Below, piece after piece: positions 1-10,253 of a DNA stretch of 64,000 nucleotides. Each line of letters opens with the position of its first letter. Within the stretch, counting starts at the first letter, position 1. The DNA is from an uncultured Pelagibacteraceae bacterium. Its GTDB lineage: Bacteria > Pseudomonadota > Alphaproteobacteria > Pelagibacterales > Pelagibacteraceae. Location of the stretch: NCBI GenBank assembly GCA_902634325.1, contig CACPJP010000003.1, positions 28,790 through 92,789 on the forward strand, in the 5' to 3' direction. The translations under genes were made by a program, and so were the position numbers. The notes beneath the pieces were generated by a model that was not told where the DNA came from, did not search any database, and saw nothing but the letters and a program-made list of their open reading frames with translations.

Positions 1-362
1 TGAAATCCATCTACATCTTTACCAGGCAGTATGGTTTCAATAACTTTTCTTTTGTCTATATGCTTTGGCAAAGGTAGTTGAACTAAAATACCTGAAATTT
101 TTTTATCTTCATTCAGTTCATTAATTTTATTTAAAACAACCTTTTCTTCTACGTCCGCAGGATATCTAATGACCTCAGAATTCATTCCAACTTCTTTGGC
201 AAATTTTTCTTTATTTTTTACATAAATTTTACTTGCGGGATCTTCTCCAACTAAAATAACGGTTAATCCCGGAACAGCATTATGAGTAGACTTAAGTTCT
301 GCTACTCTCTTTTTTAATTCTTGTCTCAGTTCTGCAGCTGTTTTTTTTCCATCAATAATCAT
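1..362 (-). CDS. folD: Bifunctional methylenetetrahydrofolate dehydrogenase/cyclohydrolase FolD, N-terminal part (runs off window start)
   Basis: Reverse-strand translation MIIDGKKTAAELRQELKKRVAELKS...GLTVILVGEDPASKIYVKNKEK...SGILVQLPLPKHID..., typical FolD motifs; not in ORF track because it is cut by the window edge. Confidence 0.93.
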   Translation of the reverse strand, partial: MIIDGKKTAAELRQELKKRVAELKSTHNAVPGLTVILVGEDPASKIYVKNKEKFAKEVGMNSEVIRYPADVEEKVVLNKINELNEDKKISGILVQLPLPKHIDKRKVIETILPGKDVDGF

Positions 363-364
363 AT

Positions 365-655
365 TCAGAACATCGCAGGTGCAAGAAATTCAAAAATTAA
401 ATTTCTTACAAACATTAAAAGTAAAATAAGAACTACCGGAGAAATATCTATGCTGCCCAGATTAGGTAAAAAATTTCTTATGGGTCTTAAAAGTGGATCA
501 GTCATTTTATAACTTATATCCAGCAAAGAATAAACTAAACGATTTGAAGTATTTAAAACATTAAAAGCTATCAACCAACTAAGTAAAGCATTAATAATTA
601 AAACCCAAATATAAATAGTCACAACACTATCAATTAAAATTAAAATAGATTTCAT
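365..655 (-). CDS. YggT family membrane protein
   Basis: 96 aa, two hydrophobic segments, TDPLLRPIRNFLPNLGSIDISPVVLILLL motif of the YggT family. Confidence 0.85.
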   Translation of the reverse strand: MKSILILIDSVVTIYIWVLIINALLSWLIAFNVLNTSNRLVYSLLDISYKMTDPLLRPIRNFLPNLGSIDISPVVLILLLMFVRNLIFEFLAPAMF

Positions 656-1740
656 TATTTTTTCTCCACGTAAATTGATTGACTTGGAAATGCAAAAGAA
701 GCGTTATTTTTTTCTACAATTTGTTTAATTTCTATTGCTAACCTCTCTTTAACTGCAAGCCATTCATCCCAATCATCTGTAACTGTAAAACATCTTATAT
801 ACATATCTATAGAACTATCTGAAAACTTATCAATCCTAACAGCGTGACCCAGACTAGTTTTAAAATCCTTATGAGTGGTAACATATTTTTCTATTTCGTC
901 TCTAATTTTTTTAAGTTGCTCAATGGTTGTATTGTATTGCAAAGTAATAACCCAACTAATTATCCAGTTGGTTGTTTGGCTTATATTAATTACAGCATTT
1001 TCTGCAAATTGAAAGTTTGGGATTATAGCTATTGATTTATCAAATTTTCTAACAACCGTTGATCTAAATCCTATACCTTCAACAATGCCTTCGATGATAT
1101 TCTCAACAATAATCCAATCTCCAACTTTAAATCTTTTTTCTACTAATACCAAAATTCCTGATATTAAATTTTTAAATAAATCTTGGGCTCCTAATGCTAC
1201 TGCAACACCAAACAAACCTAATCCAGCGATTATTGGTCCTATCTTGATCCCCCAAAGTTCCAGAACTGCTGCTGCACCAAGAATTAAAATTAGAATTTTA
1301 ATTGCTTTGATAATCCAATTCAACAAATCTTTTGATAAAAGATCTCCTATTGATTTTATTAGAACGGAAAGAGGTCCAATTATTTGATGTATTGACCAGA
1401 AAATTAAAATTGTAATTAAAGTTCTGTTGGCATTATCAATAAAATTTTCAGTACTATCTCCAAGAGATACATAGCTAGTAGCTATAAAAAAACCTATAAC
1501 AATTGGAAAAAATTTTGTTGGGCCCTTTAATGACTCAACTAAAGAATTATCAAAACGATTTGTGGTTTTGGAAACATACTTTTCAAGACGTTTTATAATA
1601 AATTTTGCAAATAGGCCTCTTAGCAAAAGAAAAGCAAAAAATATTAGAAGAGCAATGATAATCTCAGAAATATTAATTCCTGATATTCCATTTTTCCAAA
1701 CCTCAACAAACAAACTTATAAATTGTTCTATTTTATCCAT
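655..1740 (-). CDS. MscS-family mechanosensitive ion channel
   Basis: GLFGVAVALGAQDLFKNLISGILVLVEKRFKVGDWI motif of the MscS pore/beta domain. Confidence 0.9.
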   Translation of the reverse strand: MDKIEQFISLFVEVWKNGISGINISEIIIALLIFFAFLLLRGLFAKFIIKRLEKYVSKTTNRFDNSLVESLKGPTKFFPIVIGFFIATSYVSLGDSTENFIDNANRTLITILIFWSIHQIIGPLSVLIKSIGDLLSKDLLNWIIKAIKILILILGAAAVLELWGIKIGPIIAGLGLFGVAVALGAQDLFKNLISGILVLVEKRFKVGDWIIVENIIEGIVEGIGFRSTVVRKFDKSIAIIPNFQFAENAVINISQTTNWIISWVITLQYNTTIEQLKKIRDEIEKYVTTHKDFKTSLGHAVRIDKFSDSSIDMYIRCFTVTDDWDEWLAVKERLAIEIKQIVEKNNASFAFPSQSIYVEKK

Positions 1741-2437
1741 TTTTAATTTGATCTATTTTTATCAATTCCTCGCCAGGATTAAAAATTTCAGTTTTCTTCC
1801 AACCTTTTAATTTTAAAAACTCTTCAATTTTTTTACTTATACACATAACTATGCAGTGTGTCATCAATTCAGCAAGAGAGTATTTTCTAACTATCTCATC
1901 AAAACTTTCGGCGCTTCTTTTAGAGTAAATAAGCGCAATATTTGCTGGATATTTTTTTATTAAGTCCATATTTTCTTTGTTGAGGTCTGTAATCTTGGTA
2001 GAAGTGTAGTTTATAATTTTACTTATTTTAAAACCCTCTTCTGTAAGCTCCTTGTCTAATTCGTAGGAAATAATATCTCCACATAAATAAGCTAAATTTT
2101 TAATATTTTTTTCTGAATTTATAATTATATTTTTAAGAGCATTCACTGTACCAGACGCGGCAACAGTATTGTTAAAACCTTTGAGCCTTAAGGATCTTTC
2201 TGTAAGATTCCCAACACAAAAACATTTTATGTTTTTGTCATCATTTTTTAATTTTAAAAACCTGACTGCATTTGCACTGGTAAATATTAATCCGTTATAA
2301 TCTTTTGTATTTATTGGTTCCATGTTTGCAGAAGCAATACTTAAAGTTGGTATATGAATTACTTTGTGTCCTGATGAAAAAAAATTCATCATAAGATCCT
2401 CGGAATCTATTAATGGCCTAGTAAAAATTATATTCAT
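1733..2437 (-). CDS. hemD: Uroporphyrinogen-III synthase
   Basis: HemD-like (GLIFTSANAVRFL); overlaps hemC start. Confidence 0.8.
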   Translation of the reverse strand: MNIIFTRPLIDSEDLMMNFFSSGHKVIHIPTLSIASANMEPINTKDYNGLIFTSANAVRFLKLKNDDKNIKCFCVGNLTERSLRLKGFNNTVAASGTVNALKNIIINSEKNIKNLAYLCGDIISYELDKELTEEGFKISKIINYTSTKITDLNKENMDLIKKYPANIALIYSKRSAESFDEIVRKYSLAELMTHCIVMCISKKIEEFLKLKGWKKTEIFNPGEELIKIDQIKNG

Positions 2438-3354
2438 CTTTTTTTAGTAAAACTATTTCCAGACTTTTTTAAAATTTCTTCACCCGCTAATTTTCCAAGT
2501 AACTGTGATTGATTTGATTTACCTAATTTCATAACATTAAAAACTTTCTGCCCATCATCAGAGAAGAGCTGTGCATTAAGTTCTATGCTATCTTTTTTTA
2601 AAATTGCAGAGCAGCCTACTGCAGTATCACAATCTCCGCCCAAAGTTTTTAAAAAACTCCTTTCAGCCAAAGCACATATTTCTGTTTCATTGTGGTTAAT
2701 TTTTTTTAAAATTTTCTTAGTATATTGATCATCCTCTCTGCACTGAACAGCAATTACTCCTTGCCCAGCTGTCGGGATAAAGTCTTTTATTGAAAATGTT
2801 TCTTTTACATATTTTTCTAGATTCAACATTTTTAAACCCGCCAAAGCCAATATCGCGCCATCAAATTCTCCTGCTTCAACTTTTTTTATTCTTGTATCTA
2901 CATTGCCTCTAATATTCTCAACTTTAATATTTTTGTTAAACAACTTTAATTGAAGCTCTCTCCTTCTTGAACTTGAACCAATTTTCCCATTATCTAATTT
3001 TGATAATTTTTCAAATTTTTTGGAAACAAAAGACTCTCTTGGATCATTCCTTTCTATATAAGCCTGAATGATGAGCCCTTTTGTTTCGATAGAGTCCATA
3101 TCTTTTAAAGAATGAACAGCAATATCAATTTCTCTTTTGATCAACTTATCTTCAATTTCTTTACAAAATAAATTTTTTCCTCCAATTTCAGATATTTTTT
3201 TATTCTGAAATAAATCTCCTGAAGTTTTAATAGTTTCTATTGTTATTTTTTTACCTGCTGCTAGGTCAATATTCGATATTAAATCTTTAACTTTGTTGGC
3301 ATAAGCCAGTGAAAGTTTGCTACCTCTTGAGCCTATAGTTATTTTATTATTCAT
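2434..3354 (-). CDS. hemC: Hydroxymethylbilane synthase (porphobilinogen deaminase)
   Basis: ITIGSRGSKLSLAYA, VHSLKDMD, SSSRRRELQL, LGGDCDTAVGC motifs. Confidence 0.95.
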   Translation of the reverse strand: MNNKITIGSRGSKLSLAYANKVKDLISNIDLAAGKKITIETIKTSGDLFQNKKISEIGGKNLFCKEIEDKLIKREIDIAVHSLKDMDSIETKGLIIQAYIERNDPRESFVSKKFEKLSKLDNGKIGSSSRRRELQLKLFNKNIKVENIRGNVDTRIKKVEAGEFDGAILALAGLKMLNLEKYVKETFSIKDFIPTAGQGVIAVQCREDDQYTKKILKKINHNETEICALAERSFLKTLGGDCDTAVGCSAILKKDSIELNAQLFSDDGQKVFNVMKLGKSNQSQLLGKLAGEEILKKSGNSFTKKR

Positions 3355-3392
3355 TTATCTATAAAGATATATATTTTATAATATCTAATTTA

Positions 3393-4469
3393 ATGAAAAA
3401 AAAACTTACTTTTTTAGGAATTGAAACTAGCTGTGACGAAACAGCTGCATCAGTAGTACAGGAAAATGGAGATAGTGTTGCAAAAGTTTTGTCTAATGTA
3501 GTTTCCAGTCAAATCAAAGAGCATGAAAAATTTGGGGGTGTGGTCCCGGAAATTGCAGCCAGAGCACATGTTGAAAATATTGATTTTATTATTCAACAAG
3601 CCTTGGATAAGAGCAAAAAAAAGATTGAAGATATAGATGGCATAGCCGCAACAGCAGGACCAGGATTAATTGTGTGTTTAAATGTTGGCTATAATATTGG
3701 AAAAAGTTTGGCAGCTTTTAGTGAAAAACCTTTTTTATCAATAAATCATCTTGAGGGACATGCGTTAAGCCCTGGTATAGAAAACAAAATGTCTTTTCCA
3801 TATTTATTGTTATTAGTTTCTGGCGGACATTCTCAATATTTAATAGTCAAAGACGTAAATAATTATAAACAAATAGGAACAACGATTGATGATGCTGTTG
3901 GGGAAGCTTTTGACAAAACTGCAAAAGTTTTAGGTTTAGGTTATCCAGGAGGACCACAAATTGAAAAATTTGCAAAATTAGGGGATAAAGATACTTATAA
4001 CTTGCCTGAACCAATTATAAATAGAGCGGGATGTAATCTTTCTCTTGCTGGACTCAAAACTGCTGTTCTTAGAAAATCTAAAGAACTTACTTCAGACAAT
4101 GAAAGATATAATTTGGCCGCTTCTTTTCAGGAAACAATAAACAAAATTCTATCAAAAAAAACTAAGGTGGCTATGGAAAAATTTAGAATGGAAATATCAG
4201 ACGGTTCTTTAAGACCATTTGTTGTTGCAGGAGGGGTTGCTGCAAATGAAACTATAAGAAAAAATTTAAGAGAATTATCCAAAAAAATGGATTTCAATCC
4301 TATTTTCCCTTCAAAAGAATTTTGTGGCGACAATGCTGCTATGATTGCTTGGGCAGGCATTCAAAGATATAACAAAAAACTTTTTAGTGTTAAAAACGAA
4401 AACGTTCGATCTAGGTGGCCGCTAGATGATAATGCTCCTTTTTTAAAAGGACCAGGTTTAAAATTATAA
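3393..4469 (+). CDS. tsaD: tRNA N6-adenosine threonylcarbamoyltransferase
   Basis: LGIETSCDETAASVV, NHLEGHALSPG, LLLVSGGHSQ motifs. Confidence 0.96.
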   Translation: MKKKLTFLGIETSCDETAASVVQENGDSVAKVLSNVVSSQIKEHEKFGGVVPEIAARAHVENIDFIIQQALDKSKKKIEDIDGIAATAGPGLIVCLNVGYNIGKSLAAFSEKPFLSINHLEGHALSPGIENKMSFPYLLLLVSGGHSQYLIVKDVNNYKQIGTTIDDAVGEAFDKTAKVLGLGYPGGPQIEKFAKLGDKDTYNLPEPIINRAGCNLSLAGLKTAVLRKSKELTSDNERYNLAASFQETINKILSKKTKVAMEKFRMEISDGSLRPFVVAGGVAANETIRKNLRELSKKMDFNPIFPSKEFCGDNAAMIAWAGIQRYNKKLFSVKNENVRSRWPLDDNAPFLKGPGLKL

Positions 4470-4889
4470 ATGAAATATTGGTTACTTAAAACCGAACCGG
4501 ATGAATGGTCTTGGAAAGATCAGGTTAAGAAAAGCGAAAGGGGAGTTGTTTGGGATGGTGTAAGAAATTTTCAAGCAAGAAATAATCTGAAGGGAATGGA
4601 TATTAATGATCTGTGTTTTTTTTATCATACAGGAAAAGAAAAAAAAATTGTTGGGGTTGTTAAAGTCATTAAAAAATATTTCGATGACAAAAGTGATAAA
4701 ACAGGAAACTTTGGGTCCATAATGGTTCGATCTTACAAAAAATTTGAGCTACCAGTTACGTTGAAAGATATTAAAAAGCATAGGTTTTTAATGCATCTAT
4801 CCCTTGTTAAACAATCAAGATTATCTGTTATGAACATCGATTCAAAAAGCTGGAAAATTATATGTAAGATGGGTAAAATAAATCTCTGA
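4470..4889 (+). CDS. EVE domain-containing protein
   Basis: [18 protein letters not shown]...[16 protein letters not shown]...DLCFFYHTG motifs. Confidence 0.9.
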   Translation: MKYWLLKTEPDEWSWKDQVKKSERGVVWDGVRNFQARNNLKGMDINDLCFFYHTGKEKKIVGVVKVIKKYFDDKSDKTGNFGSIMVRSYKKFELPVTLKDIKKHRFLMHLSLVKQSRLSVMNIDSKSWKIICKMGKINL

Positions 4890-4908
4890 ATTTACAATTG
4901 GATTAGTC

Positions 4909-6975
4909 ATGGCTAAAAGAAAGAAAAAGAAAAGAAAAAAGAAGACAAAAAAGAGAAATAAGAAAAAAAGAAGAAAATCACGAAAAAAAATTAAAGTAGT
5001 AAAAAAGAAGAAATCATCTAAAGAAACTGTAGACTCTGATGGTAACTCTGTCTTTAAAGTTTCGGAAGCTTGGGCAAAACAAGCCTACGTAAATAAAGCT
5101 CAATACGAAAAAAAATATAAATTATCTCTTAGAGATAATGAGGGTTTTTGGAAAAGAGAGGGAAAAAGAATAACTTGGATAAAACCTTACACAAAAGTAA
5201 AAGACGTTAAGTACAGCAAGCAGGAAGTAAACATAAAATGGTATTATGATGGAACTTTAAATGCTTCTGCAAACTGTATAGACAGGCATTTAGAAAAAAA
5301 AGGTAACAAAACTGCAATTATTTGGGTAGGAGATGATCCAAGTGACTCCAAAAAAATAACATATAAAGAACTTCACAAAAATGTTTGTAAAGCAGCTAAT
5401 GGTTTAAGAAGTATTGGTATTCAAAAGGGCGACAGAGTAACTATTTATTTAACAATGATTCCAGAGTTAGCATATATAATGTTAGCTTGTGCTAGAATTG
5501 GAGCAGTACATTCCATAATATTTGGGGGTTTTTCTCCTGACTCAATTGCAACAAGAATAAATGACTGTGAATCAGATTATGTTGTTACAGCTGATGAAGG
5601 AGTTCGTGGCGGTAAAATAATACCTCTTAAAAAAATCGCTGATGAGGCCATGATGCAGTGTCCTAATGTAAAGAAATGTATTGTTGTTAAAAGAACTGGA
5701 AATCAGGTAGATTGGAACAGTGAACGAGATGTGTCTTACGAAGAAATAACATCAAAAATTTCTGATAAGTGTCCTCCTGAGGAAATGAATGCGGAAGATC
5801 CCCTTTTCATTCTTTATACATCTGGTTCAACTGGAAAACCTAAAGGAGTTTTACATACAACTGGTGGCTACATGGTTTATGCATCAATGACTCACCAATA
5901 TATTTTTGATTACAAAAATAGGGACGTTTATTGGTGTACTGCTGATATTGGGTGGGTTACGGGTCATAGCTACATAATTTATGGTCCCTTATCAAATGGA
6001 GCTACAACAATAATGTTCGAAGGCGTACCAAATTACCCGGATAGTTCCAGATGGTGGCAGATAGTCGATAAGTATAAAGTTAATATTTTTTATACAGCTC
6101 CTACAGCAATAAGGGCATTAATGCGAGAAGGTGATGCTCCTGTTAAAAAAACTAGCCGTAAATCACTCAAACTTTTAGGCACAGTAGGCGAACCAATAAA
6201 TCCTGAAGCTTGGATGTGGTACTACAAAACCGTAGGGGAAAAGAAATGTCCCATAGTAGATACTTGGTGGCAAACAGAAACGGGCGGTATTTTAATTTCA
6301 CCACAACCTGGAGCTATAAATTTAAAACCTGGCTCTGCCACAAAGCCATTTTATGGAATCAGACCTGTAATCGTTGATGAGTCTGGAAGAATATTAAAAG
6401 GTGCCTGCAAAGGAAGATTATGCATGGCGCAATCTTGGCCTGGCCAAATGAGAACCGTTTATGGAGATCATCAAAGATTTATAGATACTTATTTTTCACA
6501 ATTTGATGGAAAATATTTTACAGGAGACGGATGTAAACGAGACAAAGATGGATACTACTGGATTACCGGTAGAGTAGACGATGTTATTATTGTATCAGGA
6601 CACAATTTAGGAACAGCAGAAATTGAAAGTGCTTTTGTAGCTCATACAAAAGTTGCGGAAGCTGCTGTAGTTGGTTTTCCTCATGAGATCAAAGGTAATG
6701 GACTCTACTGCTATGTCACCTTGAATGCTGGAGAAAATCCTAGCGGAGATTTAGAAAGAGAACTTAAACTTTGGGTCAGAAAACAAATCGGTCCAATAGC
6801 AACACCAGACCATGTACAATTTTCATCTGGTTTACCAAAAACTAGATCTGGAAAAATTATGAGGCGTATTTTAAGAAAAATTGCTGCTAATGAACATCAC
6901 AATTTAGGTGATACCACAACCTTAGCAGATCCTTCCGTTGTGGATTCATTGGTAGAAAACAGAAAAATTAAATAG
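4909..6975 (+). CDS. acs: Acetyl-CoA synthetase with Lys/Arg-rich N-terminal extension
   Basis: AMP-binding motif [26 protein letters not shown]-like motif, C-terminal [14 protein letters not shown]; about 43 N-terminal residues almost entirely K/R. Confidence 0.95.
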   Translation: MAKRKKKKRKKKTKKRNKKKRRKSRKKIKVVKKKKSSKETVDSDGNSVFKVSEAWAKQAYVNKAQYEKKYKLSLRDNEGFWKREGKRITWIKPYTKVKDVKYSKQEVNIKWYYDGTLNASANCIDRHLEKKGNKTAIIWVGDDPSDSKKITYKELHKNVCKAANGLRSIGIQKGDRVTIYLTMIPELAYIMLACARIGAVHSIIFGGFSPDSIATRINDCESDYVVTADEGVRGGKIIPLKKIADEAMMQCPNVKKCIVVKRTGNQVDWNSERDVSYEEITSKISDKCPPEEMNAEDPLFILYTSGSTGKPKGVLHTTGGYMVYASMTHQYIFDYKNRDVYWCTADIGWVTGHSYIIYGPLSNGATTIMFEGVPNYPDSSRWWQIVDKYKVNIFYTAPTAIRALMREGDAPVKKTSRKSLKLLGTVGEPINPEAWMWYYKTVGEKKCPIVDTWWQTETGGILISPQPGAINLKPGSATKPFYGIRPVIVDESGRILKGACKGRLCMAQSWPGQMRTVYGDHQRFIDTYFSQFDGKYFTGDGCKRDKDGYYWITGRVDDVIIVSGHNLGTAEIESAFVAHTKVAEAAVVGFPHEIKGNGLYCYVTLNAGENPSGDLERELKLWVRKQIGPIATPDHVQFSSGLPKTRSGKIMRRILRKIAANEHHNLGDTTTLADPSVVDSLVENRKIK

Positions 6976-6977
6976 TT

Positions 6978-7589
6978 TTATTTCAAGTTAAATCTACTTG
7001 TTAATCTTTTAAAATCATCTTGTACATTATTCCATTTTAACAACATTGAATTAAGTACAATTTTTTTATCTAATTTTTTTAATTCATCTGCAATAGGTGA
7101 CCAATGATAAAGCTCATTACTACTGTACTCAAAGGGTTTTAAACTACAATGGTTCATCCAATTTATTTGTTGGTACCTTGAATTAAACTCTTTTGTTGCC
7201 CTTTCGTATGCTTCTGAATGCATCCCATTGGCTTTTTCTGTATTTAAAATTTCAAAAAAAACTTTGTTTGCTTCTTCTGTTTTGGAAAAATTTCTTTCTT
7301 TATATAAAAAAGAAAAACAAAAAAATGTACAATCAACTAAAGAAGCCGAATATACATACCATTTAGCGATATTGATTGAATTTAAAAAATCTTTATCTTC
7401 AAACATCAATACATGCTTTGCTCCCATTCTTGTTTTTAAATATCCATACAAGGTCATTTGACTGACAAGGGAAGATTGTTCTTGAATAAAATTTTTGACC
7501 TGTCCCAAGGACTTTATTTGACGATATTTTGCAAACATCCTTTTTAGAGGAAACAGGTATTTTTGTATATCTTTAAGATTCAATTTCAC
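6978..7589 (-). CDS. Hypothetical protein (203 aa)
   Basis: Long ORF convergent with acs; no family recognised with confidence. Confidence 0.6.
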   Translation of the reverse strand: MKLNLKDIQKYLFPLKRMFAKYRQIKSLGQVKNFIQEQSSLVSQMTLYGYLKTRMGAKHVLMFEDKDFLNSINIAKWYVYSASLVDCTFFCFSFLYKERNFSKTEEANKVFFEILNTEKANGMHSEAYERATKEFNSRYQQINWMNHCSLKPFEYSSNELYHWSPIADELKKLDKKIVLNSMLLKWNNVQDDFKRLTSRFNLK

Positions 7590-7730
7590 GTTGTATTGCT
7601 AAAACTATCAAACTATTTTCCTTATTAAAAGGGTATCATATTAGGCCTTTATTGGGTTTTTTAACTTTTAATTGATGCTGTATTGGATATGCTCCCGCCA
7701 TTAACTCTTAATAAACAAGGGAGGAAAGAC

Positions 7731-7991
7731 ATGTCAAACAAAGAAGCGCATTGGACGAAGACTAGAAACCATATGTGGGTTACATTGGCGATCTGGTTCT
7801 TCTTCTCAATAGTAATATTTATGTTCGGTGAGTCGGTTAATCAAGCATCGTTTCTTGGTTATCCATTAGCTTATTATATGTCAGCGCAGGGATCACTTCT
7901 TGCGTTCGTAATTTTAATCTTTTGGTTTGCTAATAAACAGGAGAAAATCGACGACGATCACGGATATGGTGGCGAAAGGGAGGATGACTAA
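7731..7991 (+). CDS. DUF4212-type small subunit of sodium/solute symporter
   Basis: Start chosen at ATG 7731 (MSNKEAHWTKTRNHMWVTLAIWFFFS) because GGGAGG precedes it; ORF-track start at 7683 is less likely. Ends at the start of the symporter. Confidence 0.85.
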   Translation: MSNKEAHWTKTRNHMWVTLAIWFFFSIVIFMFGESVNQASFLGYPLAYYMSAQGSLLAFVILIFWFANKQEKIDDDHGYGGEREDD

Positions 7992-9826
7992 TGTTTAAAG
8001 GTGGTTTTATACAAAACCTTCCTAAGATCTACGGTTTATACACTGGTGGATTCATAGTTTTCATCTTATTGATGGCAATTTTGGAATCAGCTGGTGTTAG
8101 CGCAGCGAACATAGGAATTATGTTTGTGGCCTTTACAGTGTGTATATATGCATTGATCGGTTACTTATCTAGAACTATTCAAGTTGACGCTTATTATGTA
8201 GCGGGAAGACAAGTACCAACGGTATTTAATGGAATGGCGACAGCAGCTGACTGGATGTCAGGTGCATCGTTCGTTGCAATGGCTGGTGGTATTTATTTTG
8301 GTGGCTATACTTACATGGCATTCTTAGTTGGATGGACTGGTGGATACGTATTAGTATCAACTCTTCTAGCACCATACTTAAGAAAATTTGGTTGTTATAC
8401 TGTGCCAGACTTTATTGGAACTAGATACGGCGGAACTCTACCGAGATTCTGTGCAACACTAGTGCTAGTATTGGCTTCATTCACTTACGTGACTGCACAA
8501 ATTAACGCTACTGGAACAATTGCATCAAGAGCTTTACAAATTCCATTTGAACTTGGAGTTTGGGTTGGTCTAATTAGTATTTTATTGTGCTCTATGTTAG
8601 GTGGTATGAGAGCTGTAACTTGGACGCAAGTAGCTCAGTATATCGTTTTAATTATAGCGTACTTAATCCCAATATTTTGGATGGGTAATAAGTTAGGAAA
8701 CATATTCCCACACTTAATGTTAGGTGATGAAGTTCAGCGTTTAGCTGCTCTTGAAGCAGAATACGGTCTAGTTAAAAACAGTGCTGCGGACATTAAATCT
8801 GCGGGTGTACCAGGTGGATTAAAATATATTTCTAATCCTCACTCTGCTGTACCTGCTGGTGGAATGGCTGTATGGAAATACTTATCGCTTGCGATCTGTA
8901 TGATGGTTGGAACTGCATCGTTACCTCATATCTTAATGAGATACTTTACAACTCCTTCTGTTAAATCAGCAAGAAAATCAGTGGCTTGGTCACTGTTCTT
9001 TATCTTCTTGCTTTATTTCTCAGCACCTATGTTAGCGACACTATCTAAACTACAGTTAATGGATCCAAACTTACCTACTGCGATTATTGGTAAATCAATA
9101 TCAGAGGTTCAAAGTATTGCATGGGTTCAAAACTGGATGTCAGTAAAACAAGTATTTATTGCTGACTTCAACGGTGATGGAATATTACAGTTGAACGAAT
9201 GGTTTATGAGAGGTGACGTAGTAGTATTAGCGACTCCTGAAGTTGCTGGATTACCTTACGTTATTTCTGGATTAGTTGCTGCAGGAGGTATGGCTGCTGC
9301 CATGTCAACTGCCGATGGATTAGTTTTGGCGATATCAAACTGTTTATCACATGATATCTATTACAAAATAATCGATCCAAAAGCTGATGTTAGAAAAAGG
9401 CTGATCGTAGCTCGTGTACTTCTAGTAGTTATCGGTGCTCTAGGTGCTTATATCGCATCAATGAGACTTACTGGTATATTAGGAGCAGTAGCTTGGGCAT
9501 TCGACTTTGCAATGTCAGGCTTATTCTTCCCACTTGTACTTGGTGTATGGTGGAAGAGAGCTAACACAGCTGGTGCGGTTGCAGGAATACTTGGAGGTTT
9601 AGCTGCTGGTACAGCATATCTAATTTATGTTGGACCTAAATTTATGGCAAACACTCCTTGGCTTGGAATTGACCACTTAAGATTTGGTATCATTGGAGCT
9701 TCAGTAAGCTTAATTGCTATGGTTGTAGTAAGCTTAATGACTAAAGCACCTAGTGCTGCCACTCAGAAGATGGTTGATGACGTTAGAGTACCTAGCGGAA
9801 GAGCTATTCTTGGAAAACAACACTAA
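7991..9826 (+). CDS. Sodium:solute (acetate-type) symporter, SSS family
   Basis: Multi-TM protein, AYYVAGRQVPTVFNGMATAADWMSGASFV and other SSS motifs; paired with DUF4212 subunit and near acs. Confidence 0.9.
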   Translation: MFKGGFIQNLPKIYGLYTGGFIVFILLMAILESAGVSAANIGIMFVAFTVCIYALIGYLSRTIQVDAYYVAGRQVPTVFNGMATAADWMSGASFVAMAGGIYFGGYTYMAFLVGWTGGYVLVSTLLAPYLRKFGCYTVPDFIGTRYGGTLPRFCATLVLVLASFTYVTAQINATGTIASRALQIPFELGVWVGLISILLCSMLGGMRAVTWTQVAQYIVLIIAYLIPIFWMGNKLGNIFPHLMLGDEVQRLAALEAEYGLVKNSAADIKSAGVPGGLKYISNPHSAVPAGGMAVWKYLSLAICMMVGTASLPHILMRYFTTPSVKSARKSVAWSLFFIFLLYFSAPMLATLSKLQLMDPNLPTAIIGKSISEVQSIAWVQNWMSVKQVFIADFNGDGILQLNEWFMRGDVVVLATPEVAGLPYVISGLVAAGGMAAAMSTADGLVLAISNCLSHDIYYKIIDPKADVRKRLIVARVLLVVIGALGAYIASMRLTGILGAVAWAFDFAMSGLFFPLVLGVWWKRANTAGAVAGILGGLAAGTAYLIYVGPKFMANTPWLGIDHLRFGIIGASVSLIAMVVVSLMTKAPSAATQKMVDDVRVPSGRAILGKQH

Positions 9827-9844
9827 ATAAAATTATTTTATTAT

Positions 9845-9875
9845 AAAAGGGGCGATTTATTCGCCCCTTTTTTTT
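9845..9875 (+). terminator. Rho-independent terminator after symporter
   Basis: aaaaggggcga-tttat-tcgcccctttt followed by T-run. Confidence 0.93.
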
Positions 9876-9911
9876 GCTTTAAGCAGTCAATTTCACATGC
9901 TAACTTAATTT

Positions 9912-10247
9912 ATGCCAATTTGGGTATTAACTGTAGATTATGTCCTGGGAATCATTATGTGGACACTAATAGGAAGATCCGCAATGAATATTTTCCAAAG
10001 AGAGGATTCGAATTTCTTTTTTATGAAAGCTTTTGTTAAGCTAACTAACCCTATCCTAAAACTCTTTGAATTTATTACTCCTAGTTTTTTAATACCAATT
10101 TTTGTACCATTATACGTTGCATGGTTCTTTTATATGATTAGATTTTATGCAATGCCTTATATTTTGGGCTATGATGTAATGGGTATGCTTTCATTTCCAT
10201 TAGAAAGTGATATTTCTAAAGAAATATATCGTCTATTTAATAGATAA
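9912..10247 (+). CDS. Hypothetical membrane protein (111 aa)
   Basis: Hydrophobic ORF between two symporter genes. Confidence 0.65.
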   Translation: MPIWVLTVDYVLGIIMWTLIGRSAMNIFQREDSNFFFMKAFVKLTNPILKLFEFITPSFLIPIFVPLYVAWFFYMIRFYAMPYILGYDVMGMLSFPLESDISKEIYRLFNR

Positions 10248-10253
10248 TTTAAA

